Positions 1 to 11,699 of a stretch of DNA of 64,000 nt are shown here, in pieces. Source of the stretch: Xestospongia bergquistia (taxonomy: Eukaryota > Porifera > Demospongiae > Haplosclerida > Petrosiidae); assembly GCA_963965975.1 (NCBI GenBank), contig OZ014411.1, positions 5,131,001 through 5,195,000 of the forward strand. Direction: 5' to 3'. A model generated the notes under the pieces. That model did no database searches. It was not told where the DNA came from and saw nothing but the letters and a program-made list of their open reading frames with translations. The position numbers and the translations under genes were made by a program. How positions within the stretch are numbered: position 1 is the stretch's first letter; each line of letters starts with the position of its first letter.

Positions 1-73
1 GCAATTCTTAAATCAAGTGTTTCTTCTTACTATAGAATTTCAACAATATATTTTCCTATAATAATACACCTAC

Positions 74-555
74 CATGTCAGTCATACTGATATCAGCTCC
101 TGCTGACAGAAGACATAGAATGATGTCTTTAAAGCCTCTCATTGAAGCATAATGAAGACTTGTAATCTTCCACCAGAAGGAAAGATATTACAATAATTTT
201 TCCATTGTATACTTTAATATGCCAGACAGTTCTAATTGTAATATTATGATGTAGTATGTCTACATTGTTGCATATGTTCTATTGTTATATAAAAATCAAT
301 GGTGACAAGTAAATACCCACTGACTTCTGATGATACCACAACTGTAAACTTAATTTAATTCTACCATCAATGTGCCACAATATATAATGTATGTCATTGA
401 TTGACAACACACTTATTAAGCATTCCTTTTCAATAAAATTAATAATTTTATGATCTACTTACAAAGTCAAAAGCATTGACATGTGCTCCTTTTTGAAGAG
501 CTTTTTGAACATTAAAAAGGTTTTCATTTTTAGCAGATCTGATTAGAAGTTGATT
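74..555 (-). CDS. Ankyrin-repeat protein, partial (two internal exons; gene continues left)
   Basis: Two minus-strand exons, 463-555 and 74-166, each exactly 93 nt and in phase 0, read as two consecutive ankyrin-type units. The first contains LLIRSAKNENLF...ALQKGAHVNAF and the second TSLHYASMRGF...CLLSAGADI, matching the ankyrin pattern (xTPLHxAA..G...iv..LL..GAdvn). Both have AG acceptors and GT donors (gtaagt, gtaggt). The 31-codon exons of equal phase fit a one-repeat-per-exon ankyrin gene. A possible preceding exon at 1422-1517 is listed separately. The last donor lies at 72-73, so the gene continues past the window edge and its identity cannot be told. Ankyrin repeats are protein-binding modules; no catalytic domain is visible. 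Confidence 0.7.
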
Positions 556-2362
556 CTACAGAAATAAATGTAAAAGTAGATTTTATACATATATATATAT
601 ATATTACATAGCTGCTTTTTATGTGATACAAAGGTAATATTCATGATTATTATTTGCAGATTTTAAGTTCACGATTTTTATATCACTACTTTAATTAATT
701 AAATGTTGTTCATAATTGAATTTTGTGGCATAGCATCCCAAAAATTAATTCTAAACAAAAAATAGACTAAAATTAGGAACACACTAGTCTCATGTGCAAC
801 ACTCATTCTAAAGAAAAAGGATCTGGTGATACTTAATAGAAATTGTTTGTCCAGACATGAGTCTCAATCACATCAGAGATTGTTACAACGCCCCACCCTC
901 TATATGTGACATAATCTAAAAATGGAGTCTGGAAATTACAATGTTGATTCATGTCTAACAAAACAATATGACATACAGACAAAAGTTATTGTTTTATTTC
1001 TCTAACATAATGTCAGTGTTCTAAAAAAGGAAACATCTCAGTTAGTTAAACATTACTTACATAACTTAATTGTGACATTCTATCTGTCCACATATAATTG
1101 CATAGTTTTAATTACACTGCTTATACTATTGTATCACTGGAGCCTTTCCATATGAGACTACAACCAAACATATGTATTTACTGATATATAATGATCTAAC
1201 AAGCCAAGTAAGAACTGCTATAACTATAATCAATTTTCTTGTAACTAGTCTGATAATAACTATGTAGATAAACCATCAAACATTATAAATGTACTGATCA
1301 GTGATATTAAAAGCTTATATATAATAATATACTTATATCAATGATAACAACTAAACAGTTATCAACTTAATGTGTCCAACTTCTATACCTTCCCAATTCA
1401 AAAATAAGTAGAGTTGCTTACTAGTTTATTCTGCTCTACCTCAAGACCAGAACGTAATCGTCCACTTAATTTATTTTTTAATTCAAGAATTTGTTTAGTT
1501 ATCGTGAACACAGTTTTCTATTTACGTACGTACAGTGCATACGTAAATGAAAAAGTGTTCACAGGTTTACAATACTATAAGGTTTACGTTATATCAAGTA
1601 GTTCGTGCTACCATATTTCTTACTCATTATTATGACAGTAACTTTTAATTTACTAGTTTGCATTGTATAGTACAACCACTCAAGCACCTGTTATATTATT
1701 TAACTCAACCTCACAACCTTTTACAATAACAATAAAAAATAACTGCTATACTAATTTGGTCAAGAATAGTAGTGACAGTTTCAAAGGTTAAAGTAATGAA
1801 GATAATAATTATTACTACAATTACTACAGTACTATCACCTTGTATATATAAACATTTAGAATTATCATTCCATCTGTCTAGATTCTTCTAGATTCTTCAT
1901 ACCACATTAAAGCATTCAACAACATAAATATCTCCACATTCTGGCAAGCACAGAACATTTATATTTCATATATATAGTTAATAACAAAATAAACTTTGAC
2001 ATTATTTCAGTTGTAGATCCAAAATCTAGATAATTTCAGATATACAATAATGCTAATATTAGCACTTTAGACACACCTAATTGTTACTTATTCTAACCAC
2101 ACCCACCCAGCATACCACTGTTTTCAGTCAATTATTCTAACCACACCCACCCAGCATACCACCCATTAAATGAATCAAGTATCAAAGTTTTTTTAAAAAA
2201 ACAACAACATACACAATCATTGTGTATCAAGCACACAAATTAATAAATTAGGTGGTATTACAATTCAAACACACTAGAAATATTGAATACAGCATGTGAC
2301 AATTAGTAAAACAATTATCATACAAACATCATAACAACTAATACAGTAGCAACTGAAGTTAG
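556..2362. other. Non-coding stretch, intron or intergenic
   Basis: AT-rich sequence apart from the possible exon at 1422-1517. It holds a short (AT)n run near 587-604, a palindrome at about 1503-1561 with arms GTGAACAC/GTGTTCAC and ATTTACGT/ACGTAAAT, and two direct copies of a 30-bp unit (tattctaaccacacccaccc...) at about 2089-2118 and 2133-2162. I see no other supported gene. Confidence 0.5.
1422..1517 (-). CDS. Possible coiled-coil exon 5' of the ankyrin exons
   Basis: A 96-nt, phase-0 stretch on the minus strand ends at a good donor (gtaagc) and reads as a short heptad-like helix (TKQILELKNKLSGRLRSGLE). It would join in frame to the ankyrin exon at 463-555. The acceptor is poor, with few pyrimidines, and its 5' end lies inside a small palindrome (about 1503-1561), so the exon could be artefactual. 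It does not fit the phase of the upstream adaptor gene, whose own stop is at 2363, so I treat it as part of a separate minus-strand gene. No start codon was found. Confidence 0.35.
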
Positions 2363-4912
2363 TTACATACCACAAACAGACACATGATCAAACCAGCTAT
2401 CATAGATATCTAATTTCTTTGGAAACAAAGTAGTACAATGAGGACAAAACAAATGGTCTTCATCACAAGCTTTACCATTACTTTGAGGCAGAGGTAGTGG
2501 TAGGAGTGTCATTGGTTGTGTTGTTGAGATGTTAAAGCTCAATGTACTAGGACGTTTTCTGTCACAATCATTTAATGGGTGGTCTTCTGAGTCATAAGGA
2601 TATGATGAGTACATTTGATAGGGTGTCTCCTTCTTGTTTATGATTTTAGAAAAGGCTGAGTTAGTTGATGTCAAATTTGTTGTTGTTGTCTCAGAACAGG
2701 TAGGTTCATTAAATGGAGATGCTATGAGTAGTGACCCTGGGGCTGACATTGGACGTGGAATATTGATGGGTGATGGTAACTACAGGAGAGAAAATAGAAA
2801 TCATAAATGTCAAAAGTTGTGAGTACAATACATTTATAACTCCTAAATTTTATTTATATAAAAACTAGAATCTTAATAGTTTAGTAAATTAGTAACATTT
2901 AACATGAATGGTATCTTTGTGCTCCATTCATCACATACAAATTTCACTAAAGAATAGTTGTGCAAACATTCCCTAACTGCAACACAAAAGTTAGCTACTA
3001 TTTGCTAAGAATATTTAAGCTACAATGCCACACCCAAGTCAGGTTAATAACATTACTATCAGTCAACATTATTGAATTGACACAAAAGCACATCTAATTC
3101 AACTTTAACAGAGTATAACACATCTTATAGAATCATGATTGGCAATGTGTGTAGACCATATTACTTCTGGAAGGTGCAAATGTACATGTATAAAATATTA
3201 TTATTCGTACATAACAACATGCTACAAACCTTGTCCTGTTGATACATAGTAGGTTCTAGATATTGACTAGAGGTGTGGCTTATCATACGACTTTCTCCTA
3301 AATAATGCCCGGATGGTAACACACTATGACCATCTGTGACAACTTGTTCACTGATAGTATCTGGTTTATAAGGATGGGCACTATAATGGCCGTTAAAACC
3401 ATATGAATAATCTTTATGTGTTTCTTCTGGTAAGGTGTCTTCTTTGCCACGAGATAACAGCCCCTAAATTAATTAAATTATTAGGTTATCTTATGTTATC
3501 CTGTGATAATGTACATTATAGCTTAATTTTTTTAAATACTAAAAACTTAGATATATGATGACAATATAACAATATATGCCTAAAATACTACCAATTTCAA
3601 ATAACACAAAGCTTCAATTTTGACGTGAGGTCATAAAAGGTCAAACAAGTACATGTACTTTTATCGTAATGATCAGCAAAATGACATCATCAAACAATCA
3701 ATGATGAAGAGAGATATAACTAATCAATACACGACAATATAAATACTACTGTTACCAAAAAATCATATTGAGGTAACAACTACATAGCACTAAGAGTAAC
3801 AACAACGATCACTTGATATCTACATGTAAGCATGGTTACTATTTTCAGTTTTAATATTATGACAATATAGCTATCTGTGATGATTACTATACAATACTAC
3901 AACAACAATAATACACAATACTATCAGTTGTACAGTACATGGACTGATTTATGTCTGTAATGTCCTGTATTTGTACAGATATTGTACATATACGACTCTT
4001 CAGGTCTGTCACAAAGAATGAAGGATACTCTCGCTATCTTATCTATCTAACTTCCTCTTAAAAATAGGTCATGCCAGAGTGTATCAAAATTGGTTACTAT
4101 GTAACACATGACAATTTGCCATTTTCAACCATATACTCTTAATCTCTACAGAGTCTAATATTATGATTGATACAGGCAATATTCAGTACAAATACTCAAC
4201 ATCTTATATAACTTACAGGTGGAGTAGGAGGTTGTTTGTACCCTGAGGATGATGCATAAGGAAGACGTCGTCTACTAGAGGTAGTGTTACGAGTTGCAAA
4301 CTGTTTAGGATAAACATATCCATCAGAGCTCATGGCTGGAGGAACTCTAACATCATATTGGGATGCACTACCTGTTGCACCAGATGTGTGATAGTTACTG
4401 ACAGGATATGTGGTTTGAGTATAAGGGGCAGACCGAGAGGAGGCCCCTTCATAAGAGGTATGATTGGTGTATGAGTGGGTTCGGTAGTTATTAGAACTGG
4501 AATCAAATAGAAGTTGCTTGATGGATTGACGGAACCTGTTAAGCTATGAAACAAGACAACAATGATTACACATACAATTACAAAAATGAAGAATCTTTGT
4601 GTCGACTATAAATACATTTTGAATTAAGATAGGGTAAACCAGTACAACTGTACGTGTACAATAAATAACAGGTCTTATTATTATAATTATGTTATGTATC
4701 CAGTTTAAAGTTGAATATCTTACAGTAATAGTACATACATCTAACATCTACACAATTAGAATGTGTACAACCAACATACTTGAGTTTGAAGTCTTGCTCG
4801 ATCTCTTTCTGCTGCAGTATACTTATCACGTAGTCTTTGCACTTCATGAATGAGCTCTTCTTTATCATCTCTTTGTCTCATGGCAGCACTTAATCCACCA
4901 ATTTCTTGAAAC

Positions 4913-4963
<51 letters not shown>

Positions 4964-7900
4964 AGAGAGATCAACATTATAAAAACTATAATTACAAACA
5001 TCATATCATACAAATTTAATCATTACTACAATAATTAATTTTACACTTATATTTTTTATATTACAGATACTAATACAACATCATGTATAACAAACATACA
5101 AAGTGAAATTAGTCAAACAACAAGTCTCTATAGATAACCATTAACATTAGACACACATACTACAAACTATTTAATATACCCACAACACAGGAGTGGGCTA
5201 ATCCATTACAAAACTGATATCACACATCTTTCCCACACAACGGAAACATTTAAGGTAATGGTTCTTTCCCTACTTGTATTAATACAACCATGTAAGTTGT
5301 ATATGATGAATAAAATAACAAAACTGCCAACACTAAATGAACATGTACATATACATGTACATGTATATTTTATAAATTATGTATTACATTAAAATATTAT
5401 TGGTCGCTGCCCCCAAGTCACATGCAAAAGGAAAACAATAGTGTTTACATTAACACAAATTTAGCAATAAACAAGTCTGCAGTATTGAAGCATGTCAAAC
5501 TCTACAACTCTATATGGAAGATGCATGTGTATAAACTAGAGCAGAAAATAACAATTATGTAGTGAATTCCTTGTAAGGTAATATGGCGAAGAACAAGTGA
5601 CCCTTGAAGTGTTTATCACCCAAAACATAGGTCTGAAGGGAAAAATAATTATGATTTGATGTATGTGATGAATTGATAAAGTTTATATTACTATGACTAC
5701 ATGTTACTATGACTACATATTACACTGCATGCTATGTAAGATTTATAGAAGATTTAGCTAAAGGAAAGGAGATATATATTCATATAAAAAACATTGTCTA
5801 TTCTACAGATTTAAATTCTATTATAATAGTAGACAATCTTAAATTAAATTAATGAACCGTCCAATATCTAACAACTTAGTCATTATAATCATGATCTCAT
5901 GTAGTCTTTATCAAACACAGACACATTGTCTCCTACTATCTCTGCTATCAATCTCATCACACAACTCTCTTACATGATATCACTAACACAATAGAATACC
6001 CCATCAACTTTGGATCATTAGTTTTTACTAGATCTACTAGTGTCGCATTATTATCAATGATATTGTGTATACAAATGATGTAAAAAATTACACAAAATTT
6101 AATTTAATGGCTTCTTTATCAGTACTTGTCTGACTTCAGATAAATCCCACATAAGGTAACAATGTGTGATATCATTTAATCATTATTATATTTTCTACTG
6201 ATTACAGGAGCAACGAATACAACACCCGCCATAGAAACATAAAAAGCAACTACAAAACTCTTTCTTTATTTCTCTATAGTAACAATCCTGTCATCTCATC
6301 TTTATGCTATATAGAAGATATCATTGTACTATTTTGCATTTGTCTTCACATTAAGATAGACTATCTATATTTTTAGAAATAAGTACTTTACACATAATTA
6401 TTATTATATTACCACTATTACATACAATGTTATATCTATAAATGTAGTGTATCTTGTCTTTAATATTAACACATTATGATGTAATGATATATAAATATCT
6501 ACATACTATAGATTAATCTACCTTACTCTGTCACTAAGAGATGTGCCCACTCTCTATCAACCTACATGATGGGACCACACTGTATGTGGTTAGTAATAGT
6601 AGGAGGTGTATTGCAGTTTGATGGTACACTTGTCACAGACATCAATATAACAATGTTAATAGAACTAGGTAAGTAAGTCATTACATACAAACCACATTAA
6701 GTTCATGTGAGAAAACTTAATTGATGTATATATATAATATGTATATATTAGCACTATATTACATACACAATGTATACATAGTCACATCTATGTGTGTGCA
6801 TGCATGTGCATGCATAGGTGCAAAGTGAAAGCAGAGAGTATACTACTGTATTGATACTTAAAGGAGGAATGAAGACCTTATTTGCTTTATAGTAATTTCC
6901 TATAAACCAAATAAGGTCTCCATTCCTCCTTTAAGTAACAATATTAGTTATATATAAGTCTTTGAGGAAATACAGTTCAAAAGAAAGAAAGGAACTGTTA
7001 ATAAACAGAGGACAAAGAGTCTGACATCTTGATGATAGAATTATACACACACAAACATGTATATGATACAATTATAATGTTGATAATATAAATTGTAACT
7101 TAGAAGTGGACACTCCTTTGCAGTAGGGCTATGATCGAAAAACTGTCCTAAGATCCTTTTCTCAGTTATGAATTTCTTTTATGACTACAGTTTTGTTTAA
7201 TTTCAAAATTTGGAATTTCTAAAGAAGCTATGGTACTGCTAAGATTCAATATATAGAATCCTACAACCTCAATTAGTCATGTCCATCTTTGAAGAGATTG
7301 TATCAATTGTCAAATTAAATTCATTGGTTACTATGACAATCATAATGTAATTTTTTTTACTGTCACACTAAATGCATAAGACATAACAATAATATGATGT
7401 CAGCCTATATATACTAGAAGGTCTAAAAGGTCTTAAGATAGGGCAGCCCTAACATTCAGATATTAAGTGCTTTCTCAGTTTTGGACTGTTAGACACAAGA
7501 GAGCCTTAACTACAGCCCGTTCATGAACTAAACCATTAAAAATGATAACTATATATGTACATTCACTGCATGGTCTGTGATTCATACATGTAATAGTAGA
7601 ACAAGAACAAGTGAAGTTGACACACCATAGACAATACATTTCCTCATTCTAGATTGGCTAACAACATTTAGCTAACTATAGCTACCAAACCTTATTGAAT
7701 AGAATGTTTACTAAACACATTTAAGTACATGTATGTCTAGTTCCAGAGGATGTGCAAAACAATCAGTTATAACATGAAAGTGTACTATATTTTTAGTTCC
7801 AGTTACAGTTCAAGCATATAGATGTTGTCTTTTCTTGATGGTTTGTCAATTAACACATTGAGGAGATACAATAATACTGATTAGCGTGTTTAAGGGAATT

Positions 7901-10900
7901 CCCATTTCAAACCACAGTGGATTTGCTGCATGATATAATAAGTGATATCAACTTATACCAATAAAATTGTCTCCTTACACAAGGGACATCATAACTAGGA
8001 TACCCACTACATTCTTACTTACATACTTGTAGTATTCATTATAGAAAACTCAGCATGCAAATATGTGGTTCAGTGCCTTCAGCAATGCTTACTGTGTCCA
8101 AATAATTGCCTTATAAACACAACAACTATGTTTGTTAAAACAACATACAATATATGTAGTTCTCATTCCAGAGCTAGTAGGATCACAATAGCATACAGTA
8201 TATGCCATTATTAGTAAATTGTTCAGTAGAACAACCGGAACTAAAATATTTTATAGTAGAAACAGTTATTTGTAACAATGTGGATTGACTGTAGTATTGA
8301 AACAGAAGAAATAGTAATACTAGACATGAATTCTATGGCAACTCGATCATTATTACTATATATGCACATGTTGAATATATATATGTACAACAATGCTATG
8401 CTCTTTTGTGCCGCAAACATAGAAATTAGTGTTATTTAACCAAACATCTTTAAAAAAAAATAACTTGAAAAGGTTGCATCAGTTGATATCTGTTACTATT
8501 AAAGAAAATGTTAGGTGAGAAATCAAGTTAAAGTTGGAAATCTCTGCTAAATATTTAAATGCTTAGGCAGTTAACAAAATTGTACAGGCCATTTCATCCT
8601 CAAGTTAGTATTTAATACAACTCTTTACTATCACACTACAATAATTCTTTATTAATAGTACAAGGAACATAAGTGTTTGGTGCTGGTATGATAATTCAAT
8701 ATCGGTCAGTAGAGGGACTTTACTTTAAATACACGATTGTGGTATGCTAATACTACATCACAAATAGTAAAGGGACTATACCACTTTTAAGATCATTGAT
8801 CAAAGAGAGTTATGTAAGTCCCCACTTAATCCAGACTAATTCTTATAAAGCATTGCTTAACAAGCATTATAACTGTTATTGATATCATAATCATATTAAT
8901 CACATGATAGGTAATGACTTCAAGTATCACTGTAACAATGTTTTAATAAACTATTTAAGAAAAAAAGGAAGAAGGAGGAAACTTGATGATGTAGGAGCAA
9001 CAAGGTTTATGCTTACATGGAAATATGAACATTATAAATCAATGATGTGATGACAATGCACAAGTTTCCTATAAAGGATTTAGGGAGCACATTGGTTAGT
9101 CATTAACTACTGTTACATGTACATACTTAGCACACCACAAATATCCTATCAATTACAGTTGCAATCAATGTGATACAGAAGTGATAAATTTTCTGGAAAA
9201 TGTGCTATATAAGGATTATTACTGAAAAAAGACTTTGCACATTACATCACAGACATCTACTTGTCTACAATTGTGATAGGCTTATTACCATCTGCAGATG
9301 ATTTACATAAAGAAGTGTACACTCTATACAATGTAATCAAACACATGTATATTTGTGTCCTTTGAATACATTAAAAGGTAGCTATAACAAAAGTACAATT
9401 GTCTTCTTATAATTTGAATAAAAGGGACTGTTTACTTATTCTCTTGTCTCAATAGATATAAATACGAAGGTATAGATAGTGTGCATACCTCCTACTCAGG
9501 GGGTGGTCAGGTCATGTAAATGCACAGTATAAGGTAACAAATTTGTCTCCTTACCTGTAACTTGAGAGCTTTACATTCATCCTGTAGGTGTTGGTTCTCC
9601 TTGTCTTTCTCTTCTAACTTATCCAGTAAATAGGTCTCTTTCACTTTCATCTTTTCCATCTTTTCATTAATGTTCTGATTCAGTTCTGCCTTTTCATGGA
9701 GTTGCCGTTCTAATAGGACACATTGTTGGCATGGCAACGATGGCAGTGGCTCTTTGCCCTCAGTAAACAGCTGTACTTGCTTAGAAAGTTCAGAATAATC
9801 TGTCGACCACTGCTGGTTAATTCTGTACAACTAAATCAAATAAAAAAACAAATAAAAATAAACATAAAACAAACGTGATAAATTCTTTTTTATAATATCA
9901 TAATGTGCTGTTTAGGTCTAATATCACAACCAACTACAAAATTAAAAGTAAGAAACATTTTAGTGAGCTATCACAAGGTACAAACATCATTGATAAAGAG
10001 AGAAATCTTAAAATACAACAAAGTTACTATGTATTACTCATTTTTCTTCATCAAAACATTCCTTAATACTCTAACATTGTTCACAAATATATATACATAT
10101 GGATCAATCACATGTATTAACACTTAAGCTTTTCTTTGCTTGGTATACATATACAGTCTTCATATTGTTTTAAGGTATGTTTATGAATTTGTAAAACAAA
10201 TGCAGAGCTGAATAGTTACACACTACTTACAGCAAATTCCAGACAAAGGCAAAGAGTCATTTGTCATGTGTTATAGATGATACATAAAAATATACCATTA
10301 CCTGTATTGTAGGTGGATAGTTAATACTAAAAGAACAAGAGCTCTGGATTTGATATAAATTGTGACAACATTTGTATAAGTACTAGCTAATATAAGTTCT
10401 ATTTATTCATGCACTTTATTTAATAGAACTGATTTACAGTGATACCTGGCTGACAGTCCGAAATAAGGAAGCTTTTTTTTAATAATAAGAGTTTTAGTAT
10501 GTCTCATTATAGTACAACTTCAAAAGATAACTTCATTAAAGAATGAAGCACTAAAAAATCGGTCTGTTATTAACTTTTTATTTGATTAACACACTACAAT
10601 GGGAGAAATTTGTGATTTAAAAATTCTAACCCAGTATAAACCATTTTAAGAAACAATCTGTCAAACTTACTCACTACATGGTATTGTAAACAGCGAATAA
10701 CTTCCTAAAAATACCAACACTCCAAAATGCCTTTGATAATATTGTTATGACTTAATTTCAACCACATTACAACTTTAATAATCTTTATTGTTAGTTTTTC
10801 ATCTTCAAAATAATCTTAGGAGAAATCCTTTTTTTGTCTAAACTAAATACGCTCAATTGGGCAACAATGCAACTATGAATTCAAAAAGTCTACAAGTGTT

Positions 10901-11459
10901 ATGTCTGAGTGACATGGTAAACATTCCCTCCACACATACCTATCTCACCATAATGTCAACAACTTTACAGCAACACAATGACAGTACCCACAGATTAATG
11001 GTACAATGTTTTAAGTCACTAGTTTAAAAAAACCCCGCTATATTCTTACTAGTCAAGCTTCAGAAAACAAGCCAAAAAAAGGAAAAAGTTGGGACCTACC
11101 TCTTCGTACTTAGCTTTTCTTTCTTTGTTCTTCCTTTTTAGATCGTGAACTTGCTGTTTGAGCTTTGTCAACTCGTCAATGTCTGGAGAGAGTCTTCCCT
11201 CTGGTCGTTCTTTTTCGTCGCTGGCCTGTTCACGAAGAAGACACAGTTGCAAAAGAAGTAAGTTAATAACGGAGCAATAATCTCTCAAGTGGATAGGATG
11301 AAACTGCCTTTCGACCAAGCTTTGGACACAAGCATGAGCTCTCGGAGAAGACGCTAGCTGGATGCATTCATGATCAGAATGTTTTGCGCTTTCCTTGGCA
11401 CTGTTCTCGAGAATATCACAAACATCTCCACTGAATAGCTTCTTTCCCAAACCAGCCAT
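2363..11459 (-). CDS. Coiled-coil adaptor with C-terminal UBZ-like zinc finger (TNIP/TAX1BP1-like)
   Basis: A complete six-exon model: 11100-11459, 9555-9830, 4780-4911, 4217-4543, 3230-3463 and 2363-2779, all with GT-AG borders and all junctions phase 0, giving 581 residues. Residues about 95-120 and 125-270 are charged heptad-rich coiled coil. At 121-128 the segment LYRINQQW resembles the NQQW start of the TNIP (ABIN) coiled coil. Residues 270-530 are Ser/Pro/Tyr-rich and look disordered. The extreme C terminus is a C2HC finger (Cys555, Cys558, His575, Cys579; FCPHC...HVSVC) spaced like the ubiquitin-binding UBZ of TAX1BP1 and the NEMO/optineurin finger. By family, such proteins are cytosolic ubiquitin-binding adaptors in NF-kB/TBK1 signalling or autophagy; that role is inference. 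Stop TAA lies right after the finger, so no further exon is needed. The start is the first ATG, facing NFU1. Confidence 0.8.
4914..4968. repeat. (GA)n microsatellite
   Basis: A nearly pure GA run of about 50 bp directly abuts exon 3 of the adaptor gene. On the coding strand it is a (CT)n tract that forms the polypyrimidine tract of the acceptor, so its length may affect splicing. Confidence 0.9.
4969..9554. other. Large intron 2 of the adaptor gene
   Basis: About 4.6 kb of AT-rich intron. It contains the hairpin at 6855-6937 (separate entry), an AT/GT-rich patch near 6720-6820, and at about 7125-7455 a possible small hAT-like MITE whose ends read TAGGGCTATG and, inverted, TTAGGGCTGCC. No clear target duplication was seen for the latter. 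No coding segment is supported. Confidence 0.5.
6855..6937. repeat. Long perfect-stem hairpin (38-bp arms, 7-nt loop)
   Basis: The left arm starts TACTTAAAGGAGGAATG. The right arm is its reverse complement over 38 bp, with only two mismatches and a loop of about 7 nt (taatttc). It lies inside intron 2 of the minus-strand adaptor gene. It could be a tiny foldback MITE or a pre-miRNA-like transcript; length and loop size fit either, and the sequence alone does not decide. Confidence 0.85.
9831..11099. other. Intron 1 of the adaptor gene
   Basis: About 1.3 kb of AT-rich intron between exons 1 and 2. Short open stretches on the plus strand show no codon structure or homology I recognise. Nothing else is supported. 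Confidence 0.5.
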
Positions 11460-11699
11460 TTACACTTCTCAATAACCAACAAAGTTTGAAGTCAATTCAC
11501 ATATATAATAGCTGTCAATACAGACTCAAAAAGCTTTAAAAGTATAAAGCTGTTAAAAAACAACACACTAAATTTACTTCATTTCATCAAAGTTTACTTT
11601 TATTATAGTTTATGGGCGGTCGTTCAGGTGATTCCCCTCATTTATTTAATTAAAATGACGTAATAATTATTATAGCTGGTAGTGATTGTGTGATTCAAC
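11460..11699. promoter_or_regulatory. Putative bidirectional promoter between the adaptor gene and NFU1
   Basis: Only 240 bp separate the two divergent start codons (11459 minus, 11700 plus), so both genes must start transcription here or share this region. It contains the locally GC-richer tract gggcggtcgttcaggtgatt near 11613 and the tract aaatgacgtaataattatta near 11654, whose TGACGTAA is a CRE/ATF-like octamer. No TATA box is placed convincingly. Promoter function is inferred from gene arrangement. Confidence 0.55.

Noticed and set aside
1..11459. Joining the ankyrin exons to the adaptor gene as one protein
   Set aside because: The adaptor frame ends with a stop right after its zinc finger, and splicing at gtatgt 2369 would leave a phase that does not fit the exon at 1422-1517.
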